A stretch of DNA of 64,000 nucleotides from positions 372,001-436,000 of the forward strand of contig NZ_MTSE01000001.1 in the NCBI RefSeq assembly GCF_002154225.1, written 5' to 3'. Position 1 is the first letter of the stretch; the number at the start of each line of letters is the position of its first letter. The position numbers were made by a program, and so were the translations under genes. This stretch comes from Hymenobacter crusticola. GTDB taxonomy: Bacteria; Bacteroidota; Bacteroidia; Cytophagales; Hymenobacteraceae. The notes beneath the pieces were generated by a model, which was not told the origin of the DNA, did not search any database, and worked only from the letters and a program-made list of their open reading frames with translations. This document shows, piece by piece, positions 55,266 to 64,000 of the stretch.

Positions 55266-57578
55266 ATGCTGAAACGTTCCGTTTTTCTGACTGGGTTGCT
55301 TCTGTTTTTCGGATGGTGTCGGGCAGTGCAAGCCCAGAAAGTAGGGCTCGTGCTAAGTGGTGGCGGCGCCAAAGGGCTAGCGCACGTAGGTGTGCTGAAA
55401 GTGCTGGAAAAGAATGGCATTCCTATCGATTACATCATCGGCACGAGCATGGGCTCGGTGGTGGGAGCTATGTACGCGGCCGGCTACTCACCCGCTGCAA
55501 TTGAGAAGATCGTCACGAACCCGGAGTTCCAGAATTGGGTGTCGGGCCGGCAGCTCGAAAGCAAGACCTTCAACTACCTAAACTCCGACGCCTCGCCGGC
55601 CGCCCTGCGGGTGGGAGTAGCCGTCGATTCGTCGTTGCGGACGCGCATCACCCCCAACTTGATCAACGACGTCAACCTGAACTTTGTGCTGGCCAAGCTG
55701 CTCGCGCCGGCAGGCGCGCAAGCCAACTACGACTTCGATAGCCTGTTTGTGCCGTTCCGCTGCTTGGCTGCCGAAGTGTTTACCCGCAACCAGGTTATTC
55801 AGCGCGACGGTTCGCTGTCGGATGCGGTGCGCAATTCCATGGCCGTGCCGCTGGTGTTCCGCCCCATCCGCAACCCCGATGGGCGCTACCTGTTCGACGG
55901 CGGCATCTACAACAACTTTCCCACCGACGTGATGAAGGCCGAATTTAAGCCCGACATCATCATTGGGGTGAATGTGGGCGACGTAGCGTACAAAAAGTAC
56001 CCGTTTCAGAAAGACGATGAACTGCTGGCGGGCACCCTGGTGTTTTTGGGAGCCAGCGTAGCCGATACGCTGGCTGTGGGACCCAACGGTGTGTTCATTC
56101 AGCCTGACCTAGAGGGCTATGGCTCCACAGATTTTGATAAGGTGCGCGAGCTGATCGACCTAGGTACCAAAGCTGCCCAAGCCAAGCTGCCGCTGATGCT
56201 GCGGCGCATTGAGCGCCGCGCCGATACACTGGCGTTGGCGGCACGCCGCACAGACTTTCAGAACCAGGCACCAGCGCCGGTCTTTTCCCGCATCACGGTG
56301 CAGGGCCTGAAAGACAACCAGAACGCCTACGTACGCCGCTTTTTTCAGCGTCAAGGCCGCACCTACACCATCGACGACATTGAGGAAGGCTACTACCGCC
56401 TAGCGTCCGACGACTTCTTCCGGGGCGTGTACCCGCGCATCCGCTACGATCAAGCGCAGGGAGGCTACACGTTCAGTGTGGATGCCAGCAAGAACAACAA
56501 CCTATCGGCGGAGCTAGGTTTCGTGCTGGCTACCCGGCCCGTTGACAACATCTACCTAGGGCTTGAATTCCGGTACCTGAAAAAATTCTTGTATACCACG
56601 GCGGCCAACGTGAGCCTCGGTCGATTTTACAACGCCGGGCAGGGGCGCTTCCGCATCACCATTCCCGAGAAGCTGCCTTTCTACATCGAGCCGACCCTTA
56701 CGTATAACAGCTGGAGCTACCAAAAAACGGGCGGCTTACTCGGGCGTGACATTCAGAACACGCTCATTGAGCAAAGCGACCTGAGCGCTACCGTACAGGG
56801 CGGCATCAGCCCGAACTACCGGAGCCGCGTGACCCTGGAAATGGGCTATTTCAGCAACCAGGATGATTACGCCAACGTGCGCACCGTCTCATCGGGCGAC
56901 ACGCTCGACCGCACTCGGTTTCGGGGGCTCACGGCGGCGCTGCGCTTCACCCGCAACTCACTGAACCGCAAGCAGTACCCAACCGGAGGGCGGCGCGCAG
57001 CCATTAGCATTCGGGGGGTGCAGGGTACGGAGCGCTACACACCAGGCTCCACGTCGGTGCGCACTCAAACTTATGCCGACGCTCACCACTGGCTGCAATT
57101 CTCGGCCACTACGGAGCAGTACTTTCCGGCTGCTAACCACAAGCAGGTGTGGGGCTACTTTGGGGAGGTGGTGGTGAGTGGGCAGGGGCGCTTCGTCAAT
57201 TACCGTTCTTCGCTCACGACCGCGCCCGTCTTTGCCCCGCTCGTTGATTCTCGCACGCTATTTCTGAACAGCTACCGGGCGCCGCGCTACGCTGCCGCAG
57301 GGTTGCGCTTTTCGCACACGGTGCTCGGCAGCCTGGAATGGCGCTCAGAGGCCTTCGTGCATCTTGCTTATCAACCGTTGGCAGAAGGTCTTAACCAACA
57401 AGCCATTACGCGCAAAGGCTTCGACCGTCCCCGCCTGACGGCCAGCTCGGGTTTTGTGTATTTCACCCGCCTAGGTCCGCTGGCCCTCCACCTCATTCAC
57501 TACGACGACTCGGCTAAGCGCTGGGGCGTATTTGGGCACATCGGTTTTTTGCTATTTCATAGCCGATCGTTGGAGTAA
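55266..57578 (+). CDS. patatin-like phospholipase with POTRA and BamA-like barrel
   Basis: A 770-residue protein of the PlpD-like (type Vd) class. A signal peptide (1-24, ending VQAQ) precedes a patatin domain: the oxyanion loop GGGAKG at 32-37, Ser61 in GTSMG and Asp211 in FDGGIYNN. A POTRA-like unit (about 340-400) and a C-terminal 16-strand barrel (410-770) follow. It should be a lipase held at, or passed through, the outer membrane. ATG 55266 is chosen because it starts the signal peptide. It converges on the aquaporin gene 13 bases away. Confidence 0.92.
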   Translation: MLKRSVFLTGLLLFFGWCRAVQAQKVGLVLSGGGAKGLAHVGVLKVLEKNGIPIDYIIGTSMGSVVGAMYAAGYSPAAIEKIVTNPEFQNWVSGRQLESKTFNYLNSDASPAALRVGVAVDSSLRTRITPNLINDVNLNFVLAKLLAPAGAQANYDFDSLFVPFRCLAAEVFTRNQVIQRDGSLSDAVRNSMAVPLVFRPIRNPDGRYLFDGGIYNNFPTDVMKAEFKPDIIIGVNVGDVAYKKYPFQKDDELLAGTLVFLGASVADTLAVGPNGVFIQPDLEGYGSTDFDKVRELIDLGTKAAQAKLPLMLRRIERRADTLALAARRTDFQNQAPAPVFSRITVQGLKDNQNAYVRRFFQRQGRTYTIDDIEEGYYRLASDDFFRGVYPRIRYDQAQGGYTFSVDASKNNNLSAELGFVLATRPVDNIYLGLEFRYLKKFLYTTAANVSLGRFYNAGQGRFRITIPEKLPFYIEPTLTYNSWSYQKTGGLLGRDIQNTLIEQSDLSATVQGGISPNYRSRVTLEMGYFSNQDDYANVRTVSSGDTLDRTRFRGLTAALRFTRNSLNRKQYPTGGRRAAISIRGVQGTERYTPGSTSVRTQTYADAHHWLQFSATTEQYFPAANHKQVWGYFGEVVVSGQGRFVNYRSSLTTAPVFAPLVDSRTLFLNSYRAPRYAAAGLRFSHTVLGSLEWRSEAFVHLAYQPLAEGLNQQAITRKGFDRPRLTASSGFVYFTRLGPLALHLIHYDDSAKRWGVFGHIGFLLFHSRSLE

Positions 57579-57591
57579 GAGCCAACCTAGC

Positions 57592-58428
57592 TTAGTTGTC
57601 AGCAGCATCCGGATCGGGATACTGCGGTGGTTGCTGCTCTGTGGTGCCAGTGGTGGCATCGGAGCCCGCCAGAATAGCGAGGGGCAACTTCTGTCCATGG
57701 TACAGTAGCTTAAACATCAAGGTAGCCAGCCACATTCCGAGCACCGGCGCCACCAAGTAAAGCCACAGACTCGCGTAGTGGCCCGCCGCCACCGCCGAAG
57801 CCAGTGAGCGAGCCGGGTTGGTACTCATGCCGGAGTAGGGCTCTTCGAAGATGATGTACACGGCCAGCAAAGTGCCCAACAGCCAACCCGCTTTGTTGTG
57901 CAACGGCTTGGAGTGTAACGTGAGCAGCAGCACTAGCATGAGTACCAGCGAAATAACAAATTCTGCCCCTAGCGCTACTAGCAGGCCGTCTTCGCCGGGC
58001 TTCGTCACCACGTAGTTTACCTGCGGATGGGCATACCAAGTACCTAGCAGTAACTTAACCAGTTGGGCTCCGGTCACGGCACCTAGCAGCTGAAACAGCA
58101 CGTACCATACGGCATCGATGCGGTGTACTTTACCGAGCTGCCAAAAAGCCAGCGTAACGGCCGGGTTGAAGTGCGCGCCCGAGCGGCGCCCCCACGGACT
58201 GTACACCATGAGCACGATCAAAACGCCTATCACGAGGCCGACTATCGTGCGACCTAGGTATGGGCTGTCGCCCACCCAAGCGTGCAAGGGCGAGGCCGGG
58301 TGCTTCACTACTATCGTTGTTAGGCTAGCCACGATCAGGAACAGAGCTGCTCCTGCGGCTTCCGTGAGGTAGTGCGGCCAGTTTTGGCGCCACCCCGCGC
58401 GCAACCGTTGCCCAAAGTTAATTTGCAT
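57592..58428 (-). CDS. MIP/aquaporin family channel
   Basis: A 278-residue channel with six membrane helices. The two half-helix motifs are NPA 88-90 (SGAHFNPAVTLAF) and NPA 204-206 (GMSTNPARSLA). ATG 58428 is chosen; the open frame to 58722 overlaps the next gene antisense and is not protein-like. The tail is proline and aspartate-rich. Water or glycerol selectivity cannot be decided by eye; the Phe-like and Arg residues around the second NPA favour water. Confidence 0.9.
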   Translation of the reverse strand: MQINFGQRLRAGWRQNWPHYLTEAAGAALFLIVASLTTIVVKHPASPLHAWVGDSPYLGRTIVGLVIGVLIVLMVYSPWGRRSGAHFNPAVTLAFWQLGKVHRIDAVWYVLFQLLGAVTGAQLVKLLLGTWYAHPQVNYVVTKPGEDGLLVALGAEFVISLVLMLVLLLTLHSKPLHNKAGWLLGTLLAVYIIFEEPYSGMSTNPARSLASAVAAGHYASLWLYLVAPVLGMWLATLMFKLLYHGQKLPLAILAGSDATTGTTEQQPPQYPDPDAADN

Positions 58429-58472
58429 ACACTCACGTAGTAATGGCGCGTTGGTCAATACGCGACCGAGGT

Positions 58473-59228
58473 TCAGTGATGCAAACCAGCGGCGAACTTT
58501 CGCAGCAGCGCAGCTACTTCCTGTGGAGCTTCGTAGGGCAGCAAGTGTCCCGCCCCGCCAATAATTTCGAGGTGGGTGCCCTCGGGCAAGTATGGCAGCG
58601 TTTCGAGCCCGTGCACCGAAGGCGACATGACGGCATCCGCATCCCCGACGAGAATGGTACAGGGCACTGTAATGTCGCAGAGGCGGCTGGTAATGTTTTC
58701 CCGGCTGCCGCGTAGGAGCCATGCGTCCCAGGCCTCGCGCGTGCTACGCAGGTTGTCTTCAATAATTTGCGCCTTTAGTTGGTCACTAACCGGCCGAGCC
58801 GTGATGCGGTTGAAAGTACCTAGGGCTGCCAGCTTGCTGCCGTGGGCCCGGAGCGAGTTGGTGCGGTCCTCATCGGTCATAGGTTCGGGGGTGGGTGGCG
58901 AAGGCGACAGCAACACCAAGCCCCGCATGCCTGCTAGTTGCCGAGCCGCCAAGTCGAGGGCAATTTTGCCGCCCATGCTGTGGCCCACCAAGATGAAGTC
59001 GGTTAGCTGCTTTTCCGCAATCAGGGCGGCAACCGAATCGGTGTAAGCTGCCACACTGTGGCCCCCTTTTGGCGCCAGTGCGCCCCCAAAACCACCTAGG
59101 TCGGGAGTAAGGCACGTGAAGGCGGGCGCTAACTCCGCTGCTACCTGGTCCCACTCACGGCCGGCACCAGCCCAATAGTGCAGGCAAACGAAAACGGGGT
59201 TGGTCAAAAAGCGGTCGGGGCTGGGCAT
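58473..59228 (-). CDS. alpha/beta hydrolase
   Basis: A 251-residue alpha/beta hydrolase. The oxyanion region is CLHYWAGAGREWDQV. The nucleophile is Ser84 in VGHSMGG. The acid lies in LVGDADAVMSP and the catalytic His in GGAGHLLPYEAP. It has no signal peptide. The substrate is an ester or lactone of unknown kind. It reads in the same direction as the aquaporin gene, 44 bases upstream of it. Confidence 0.88.
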   Translation of the reverse strand: MPSPDRFLTNPVFVCLHYWAGAGREWDQVAAELAPAFTCLTPDLGGFGGALAPKGGHSVAAYTDSVAALIAEKQLTDFILVGHSMGGKIALDLAARQLAGMRGLVLLSPSPPTPEPMTDEDRTNSLRAHGSKLAALGTFNRITARPVSDQLKAQIIEDNLRSTREAWDAWLLRGSRENITSRLCDITVPCTILVGDADAVMSPSVHGLETLPYLPEGTHLEIIGGAGHLLPYEAPQEVAALLRKFAAGLHH

Positions 59229-59471
59229 GAGTGGAGACGTGGGGTATACGCTCCCCTACGCAGATTTAAGCGGCGAGTCTACTTGACTCTGCACGGGCGG
59301 TGTAGCAGCTCATTGCTTTACGGCGCAATCGTTGGAGACGTGACGTGCATCGTGCGTTGCGCTAGGCAATTACCTCACTAAAGATCCTCACAACCAGCGA
59401 GAGAAATCTTCGCGTCGTGCTCAATCATTAGGCTTGACCTAGGTAGTGCGCGAAACGGCTCCAGTGGCTTC

Positions 59472-60401
59472 TTACCGCCACCGGATTTTCTGGCCGGCTT
59501 GGCTGGCGCGTAGCCGCTCAGGCACCTTGCTCAGAATAATTTCGCGCAACGTGGTCAGCAGCGGCGTGCGCACGAAGCTGTGGTGCACCACTAGGCTTAC
59601 TTCGCGCACTGGTTCGGGGGCCGTGAAGCGTTTGAGCATAGGGTTGCCGAGTTCCTGCAACACCGACAACTCGGGCACCAGCGTGTAGCCATGGTTGTGG
59701 CGCACCAACTCTTTCAGCGTTTCAATGGAGCCGCTTTCGTAGCTAAACGTGCGCGGCAGCGCATGGGCAGCGGGCGTGCAGATATTCAGCACCTGATGGC
59801 GAAAGCAGTGGCCTTGCTGCAACAGCCACATCTCGTGGGCAGCTAGGTCGGCGGGCTGCACGGTAGCTTGGTCGTAGAGCGGATGCCCTTCGGCCACGTA
59901 CGCCAGAAACGGCTCTTCTAGCACCGGCACTTCGCGCAAAGCGCGGTCCTCCAGCGGCGTCACGAGCAGGCCTACATCCAGCTGGTTGTCCTTGAGCCGC
60001 TGCGTGATAACATCACTTTGCAGCTCTTCCACCCGCACCCGCAACTGTGGGTGCCGCTCTACCAAGTCCAGCAGAAACAATGGCACTAGGTACGGCGCGA
60101 GGGTCGGGATGATACCTAGCCGCAGGTCGCCGACCAGCTCGCCTTTTTCCACCTGTACCAGCTCGCGGAGCTGTTGAGTTTCGCGCAATACCTGCCGGGC
60201 TTGCTGCACCACTTTCGCGCCTACTACGGTCGGCTCTACGCCTTTTTTCTTGCGGTCAAAAAGCAGCACACCTAGCTCTTCTTCCAGCTTTTGCACCTGC
60301 ATGCTGAGCGTGGGCTGGGTCACGAAGCACTTCTCGGCGGCCAGCACAAACTGCCGGTGCGTGTCGAGGGCCACAATGTATTCGAGTTGCTGCAAATTCA
60401 T
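59472..60401 (-). CDS. oxyR: hydrogen-peroxide-sensing regulator OxyR
   Basis: A 309-residue LysR regulator. A winged helix-turn-helix at about 1-60 (VLAAEKCFVTQPTLSMQVQKLEEELG) precedes the sensor domain. The redox cysteines are Cys199 and Cys208 (GHCFRHQVLNIC) when counted from ATG 60401, the same numbers as in E. coli OxyR. That agreement supports this start over the TTG two codons upstream. It is divergent from katA across 139 A+T-rich bases, where its binding site should lie. Confidence 0.93.
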   Translation of the reverse strand: MNLQQLEYIVALDTHRQFVLAAEKCFVTQPTLSMQVQKLEEELGVLLFDRKKKGVEPTVVGAKVVQQARQVLRETQQLRELVQVEKGELVGDLRLGIIPTLAPYLVPLFLLDLVERHPQLRVRVEELQSDVITQRLKDNQLDVGLLVTPLEDRALREVPVLEEPFLAYVAEGHPLYDQATVQPADLAAHEMWLLQQGHCFRHQVLNICTPAAHALPRTFSYESGSIETLKELVRHNHGYTLVPELSVLQELGNPMLKRFTAPEPVREVSLVVHHSFVRTPLLTTLREIILSKVPERLRASQAGQKIRWR

Positions 60402-60540
60402 GCACAAATATAACTACTAGCTATACCAAGATAAAAAATATCAATTTTCATTATACATCCGCAAGCTCAACCTTTGTACTGTCGACGAGCGGCTACGGCT
60501 GCCGCGCCCTCCGCTTTACACTTTCGTCCTTATACCTCGC

Positions 60541-62052
60541 ATGGAAGAATCAACTCAACCGAAGAAGCTGACTACCGCTTCGGGTCGTCCTATTTTCGAC
60601 AATCAAAACTCGATTTCGGCTGGTCCGCGCGGGCCGCTGTTGTTGCAAGACTACTTCCTGCAAGAGAAGCTAGCCCACTTCAACCGCGAGCGGATTCCGG
60701 AGCGCGTAGTGCACGCCAAAGGCTCAGGGGCTTACGGCACGTTCACCGTGACCCACGACATTACGAAGTACACCCGTGCCAAGCTGTTCAGCCAAGTAGG
60801 CAACCAAGTGCGTACCTTCCTGCGCTTCAGCACGGTAGGCGGTGAGAAAGGCTCGGCCGACACGGAGCGCGACCCCCGCGGCTTTGCCCTGCGCTTCTAT
60901 ACTGAAGACGGCAACTGGGACATCGTGGGCAACAACACGCCGGTGTTCTTCGTGAAAGACGCCGTGAAGTTTCCTGACTTCATCCACACCCAGAAGCGCG
61001 AAGCCCGCTCCAACCGCAAGTCGCCCACGATGATGTGGGACTTCTGGAGCCTAAACCCCGAGAGCCTGCACCAGGTCACCATCCTGATGTCGGACCGCGG
61101 CACGCCCTACGGCTACCGCCACATGCACGGCTACGGCTCGCACACCTTCTCCCTGATCAACGCGCAGAACGAGCGCACCTGGGTGAAATTTCACTTCCGC
61201 ACCGAGCAGGGCGTGAAGAACTTCTCCGACGAGGAAGCCCGCCTGATGAAGGCCGAAGACGCTGACTTCGCCCAGCACGACCTCGTAGACGCCATCGACA
61301 ACGGCAACTTCCCCCGCTGGAAGATGTTCATTCAGGTGATGACTGAGGCCCAAGCACGTACGTTCCGCTGGAACCCCTTCGATATCACGAAGGTGTGGCC
61401 CCAGGGTGAGTTCCCGCTGATCGAAGTAGGCGTATTGGAGCTGAACGAAGTACCCGTCAATTACCATGCTCACGTCGAGCAAGCGGCTTTTGCGCCAGCT
61501 CACGTAGTCGACGGCATCAGCTACTCACCCGACAAGATGCTGCAAGGCCGTATCCTGAGCTACCCCGATGCCCAGCGCTACCGCCTAGGTGCCAACTACG
61601 AGCACTTGCCCGTCAACGCATGCCCCTTCGGCTTCTCGAACTACCAGCGCGACGGCCAAATGGCCCTTGGCGACAACGGCGGCCCTGGTCCGAACTACTT
61701 CCCCAACAGTTTCGACGGCCCTGTGGAAGACAAGAGCCAAGGTGAGCCCCCGCTGCCCCTCGACTCGAACATCGCCGACCGCTACGACCGCAACGCTCCC
61801 GGCGAGGATGACCACTACACCCAGCCCGGTAACTTATTCCGACTTTTGTCGCCAGAAGCGCAATCCAACCTGGTGAACAACGTCGTAGGTTCGATGAGCG
61901 GCATTGATGGCCCCAAGAAAGATCTTATCGTTCAGCGTCAGCTGTGCCACTGGTTCCGCGCCGATATCCGCCTGGGTATGGCCATTGCCAAAGGCCTAGG
62001 GGTGGATGTAGAAATGCCTGCCCAACACGCCGCAGCGGCTGTAACTGCTTAA
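60541..62052 (+). CDS. katA: monofunctional heme catalase
   Basis: A 503-residue clade-3 catalase. The distal His58 is in ERVVHAKG, Asn131 is in VGNNTPVFF and the proximal heme Tyr341 is in ILSYPDAQRYRLG. It has no signal peptide, so it is cytoplasmic. It is divergent from oxyR, its probable regulator. A weak promoter element (AACCTTTG) lies near 60469. The terminator at 62087 ends it. Confidence 0.96.
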   Translation: MEESTQPKKLTTASGRPIFDNQNSISAGPRGPLLLQDYFLQEKLAHFNRERIPERVVHAKGSGAYGTFTVTHDITKYTRAKLFSQVGNQVRTFLRFSTVGGEKGSADTERDPRGFALRFYTEDGNWDIVGNNTPVFFVKDAVKFPDFIHTQKREARSNRKSPTMMWDFWSLNPESLHQVTILMSDRGTPYGYRHMHGYGSHTFSLINAQNERTWVKFHFRTEQGVKNFSDEEARLMKAEDADFAQHDLVDAIDNGNFPRWKMFIQVMTEAQARTFRWNPFDITKVWPQGEFPLIEVGVLELNEVPVNYHAHVEQAAFAPAHVVDGISYSPDKMLQGRILSYPDAQRYRLGANYEHLPVNACPFGFSNYQRDGQMALGDNGGPGPNYFPNSFDGPVEDKSQGEPPLPLDSNIADRYDRNAPGEDDHYTQPGNLFRLLSPEAQSNLVNNVVGSMSGIDGPKKDLIVQRQLCHWFRADIRLGMAIAKGLGVDVEMPAQHAAAAVTA

Positions 62053-62086
62053 GTTCTTTGCTCTTTTGCACGACCTATTTTGCAAG

Positions 62087-62114
62087 AAAAGCCAGCCCAT
62101 CGGGGCTGGCTTTT
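62087..62114 (+). terminator. terminator of katA
   Basis: AAAAGCCAGCCC (62087-62098) pairs exactly with GGGCTGGCTTTT (62103-62114). Confidence 0.88.
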
Positions 62115-62198
62115 CACTTTTAGTCGAAGCACCTAGGGTGCCTAACGCAAGATCACCGAACAGGTCTTAGTTGAAAAGCACCTAGGTTAGGTACTGAG

Positions 62199-62999
62199 CT
62201 ACCCCGCAATTAGTTGATCAATTCCCTTTCTGAATGCTTCATCCCCTACAGCAAGGCGTTGGGCATACCAGGCTTTCGCATCTTCTCCGCACACATACCG
62301 CAAGGTATCGGTGCCATCGGTAGCAGCTTCGTACACCACCTCCGCAATTTGCTCCGAGGTAGAGACTACGCTATTAGGGTCGCTGATGGCCGCGAAGAAT
62401 TTATTTGCCAACTCCTCGTACTCTGGGTGCGAAACGATGACCCCTTTATCCCCTATCTCCGTCGCCACCAAACCTGGCTCAATGTTTTTGATGCCAATCC
62501 CGAACTGGCGTAACTCAAACGACAAGCTTTCGCTCCAACCTTCCAGCGCCCATTTGCTGGCATCGTACATCGAGCTCACCGGAAAAGCCATCAACCCAGC
62601 CGAGGAACTGGTAGTAATGAATAGGCCAGCCTTTCTGGCCCTGAAAGCCGGAATAAAGGCTTGCGTAACACGCACCACGCCCAAGAAATTAGTTTCCATC
62701 TGGCGCACCAGCTGCTCATCGGCAGTAGCCTCCAGAGGCCCTAATAAGCTGTAACCAGCATTGTTGAACACTACATCCACGGGGCCTAGGGCCAGCGTTT
62801 CTTGCGTGATATCTTGAATCTGCTGCACATTGGTTACATCCAAGGGCAACAGTTTCACATTGTCTAGCAGGTTGAGCTCGGTTTCATTTTCGGGCTTGCG
62901 CATGGTGGCAATCACATTCCAGCCTTTGGCCGCGAATAGCTTAGCGGCCGCTTTACCGATGCCAGACGAGGCACCGGTAATAAAAATGGTCTTGTTCAT
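62199..62999 (-). CDS. SDR-family oxidoreductase
   Basis: A 266-residue classical SDR. TGASSGIG lies at 8-15, NNAG at 79-82, and the catalytic Ser132 region (TTSSSAG), Tyr145 and Lys149 (YDASK) are present. It is divergent from an HxlR regulator at 63083 with an 83-base gap. HxlR regulators often control such neighbouring oxidoreductases in response to aldehydes or quinones; here the link is inferred. It shares little with the SDRs at 4712 and 7957 beyond the fold. Confidence 0.88.
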   Translation of the reverse strand: MNKTIFITGASSGIGKAAAKLFAAKGWNVIATMRKPENETELNLLDNVKLLPLDVTNVQQIQDITQETLALGPVDVVFNNAGYSLLGPLEATADEQLVRQMETNFLGVVRVTQAFIPAFRARKAGLFITTSSSAGLMAFPVSSMYDASKWALEGWSESLSFELRQFGIGIKNIEPGLVATEIGDKGVIVSHPEYEELANKFFAAISDPNSVVSTSEQIAEVVYEAATDGTDTLRYVCGEDAKAWYAQRLAVGDEAFRKGIDQLIAG

Positions 63000-63082
63000 T
63001 TCGTTGTGTTTAAGAACAAGCCAAAAGTCTGGGGTAGTTACTATACTTTTGCTATCCGTTACCTTTAGGAAAGCGACTATTT

Positions 63083-63502
63083 ATGACCGTAACCTGCGAA
63101 CAAACACCGGCGCTCCATAAAGAGAAAATATTGGCGCTAAAAGACGCCATCGAGCTATTGAGTGGAAAGTGGAAATTCTGCATCCTGCTCAACCTATACA
63201 ACTATGGCACCTTGCGCTTCAAAGACTTACAAGAATCCTCGGTGGGTATTACGCCTAAGGTGCTGTCGAAGGAATTGCAGGACCTAGAGGAAAACCAGCT
63301 CATTACTCGCACGGTCAATAATACCAAACCCGTCACGGTTTCGTACGCCCTCACGCCCCATGCTATCGAAATCCAACCCGTGATTAATGCTTTGGTGGAC
63401 TTTGGCTTGAAGCACCGGTCCAAGATCAAAGGCACTCCTGATCAATCGGACTACGCCAAATGCCCTATACCTCTACCTTCAGCTCCGCAGGACGCGAAGT
63501 AA
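63083..63502 (+). CDS. HxlR-family transcriptional regulator
   Basis: A 139-residue winged-helix regulator. The core is LLSGKWKFCILLNLYNYGTLRFKDLQ, then GITPKVLSKELQDLEENQLITR with the wing VTVSYALTPHA. Cysteines lie at residue 4 and at the start of the core (KFC), positions often used for redox or aldehyde sensing in this family. It is divergent from the SDR gene, and its end overlaps the convergent glycosidase gene by 38 bases. Confidence 0.92.
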   Translation: MTVTCEQTPALHKEKILALKDAIELLSGKWKFCILLNLYNYGTLRFKDLQESSVGITPKVLSKELQDLEENQLITRTVNNTKPVTVSYALTPHAIEIQPVINALVDFGLKHRSKIKGTPDQSDYAKCPIPLPSAPQDAK

Positions 63503-64000
63503 TTTCGAATAGCTCGCCGTGGGGGACCATGGTAATCTGGCCAAACTCCTGAAGCATCATCTTATACGACTCTCCTACGGGCCGGATTTTGCGGTCGAGG
63601 TCGAAGAGGCCACAGGGGTTGATAGTGCCGCGCTTTTCGGCCAGCGAAATATCCCAATCGATTTGATCGAGCAGGGAATACCACGTGAAGCCTAGCACGG
63701 GCACGCCATCTTTGCGAATACGCGTCACGTTCACCCACTGCTTCCAGAGCCAGCACTCGGCATCTTCGGCTTTGAAGGTGTTGGTTTCGGTGTGCATCAC
63801 CGGCTTGCGGTAGCGCTCGTAGTACTGGCGTGTCATGGTGTACCAACCTAGCACGTCCTCGGCCGAGCACCAGTCGCCGTTGGGCTTGATAATACGCTCA
63901 TTCCGACCGTAGTAGTCGTTGCCCATGATTTGGTAACCGGGCGGCTCGCCGGCCATAAACCACTTCAGCTCCTCGCGCGTCATGCCATTATCGAGGCAAA
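63465..64000 (-). CDS. GH1-like glycoside hydrolase, C-terminal part
   Basis: The last 178 or so residues of a family-1-type glycosidase whose start is outside the window. Visible are LKWFMAGEPPGYQIMGNDYY, the nucleophile Glu in PVMHTETN, and the aglycone-side loop FTWYSLLDQIDWDISLAEKRGTINPCGLFDLDR. The frame is open to base 64000. It has the same style as the gene at 18440 but is not the same protein. It overlaps the HxlR gene tail by 38 bases. Confidence 0.85.
   Translation of the reverse strand, partial: CLDNGMTREELKWFMAGEPPGYQIMGNDYYGRNERIIKPNGDWCSAEDVLGWYTMTRQYYERYRKPVMHTETNTFKAEDAECWLWKQWVNVTRIRKDGVPVLGFTWYSLLDQIDWDISLAEKRGTINPCGLFDLDRKIRPVGESYKMMLQEFGQITMVPHGELFEITSRPAELKVEV

Noticed and set aside
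57592..58722. 98-residue N-terminal extension of the aquaporin
   Set aside because: It overlaps the alpha/beta hydrolase gene in another frame and is arginine-rich low-quality sequence; the channel begins at 58428.

Overview
The window looks like a stretch of chromosome from a Bacteroidota bacterium of the Hymenobacter type. The evidence is mixed. Coding DNA is G+C-rich. Promoters contain the Bacteroidota -7 element TAnnTTTG. The M4 protease ends in a type IX secretion sorting domain. WG-repeat, TonB-C-terminal, DUF4295, DUF2157 and GDYXXLXY proteins are present, and bacillithiol synthesis is indicated by BshC. The genus is inferred from gene style and was not tested. No phage, transposase, CRISPR array, rRNA or tRNA gene was found.

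Layout. 0-3.6 kb: the end of argH, three tandem small proteins with TonB C-terminal domains and a WG-repeat protein. 3.7-14.6 kb: a phytanoyl-CoA-type dioxygenase, two short-chain dehydrogenases, a PAP2 phosphatase, secreted M20 and M4 peptidases, a beta-barrel protein, a TPR protein and a glycosyltransferase-like protein. 14.8-28.3 kb: AraC regulator with an NmrA-type oxidoreductase, Ogt, a PLD-type nuclease, a GH1-like glycosidase, a CDF metal exporter with a decayed C-terminal copy beside it, an APC permease, HemB, ornithine aminotransferase and an LEA-type protein. 28.3-34.4 kb: housekeeping genes, namely L28, L33, DUF4295, FtsY, RimO, BshC and 5-formyl-THF cyclo-ligase. 35-39.9 kb: ExbD, the GDYXXLXY/DUF2157 pair, Map, a mercaptopyruvate-type sulfurtransferase and MnmD.

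39.9-48.2 kb is the thiamine region. A TPP riboswitch on the minus strand precedes thiS-thiC-thiD-thiE-thiG-thiH-thiF, and a TenI/ThiE-like gene converges on thiF. ThiS and the ThiF-rhodanese fusion carry sulfur, ThiH and ThiG make the thiazole, ThiC and ThiD make the pyrimidine, and ThiE joins them. Most gaps inside this operon hold a long palindromic repeat. 48.3-57.6 kb: a lipoprotein, RlmN, a decayed membrane-protein locus, a barrel protein, YihY/BrkB, DUF3891 and a patatin-BamA-like protein. 57.6-64 kb: aquaporin, an alpha/beta hydrolase, the divergent oxyR/katA pair, a divergent SDR/HxlR pair and the end of a second GH1-like gene.

The most unusual signals are in the DNA rather than in the gene list. 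The palindrome ACCTAGGT is strongly over-represented. At least four families of intergenic hairpin repeats are present, one of which shows compensatory stem changes between copies. Two genes take their stop codons from such repeats. A perfect 15-bp hairpin places a start codon in its loop. A barrel-protein gene has been broken by a stop codon and loss of a TA unit. No complete new defence or mobile system was recognised.
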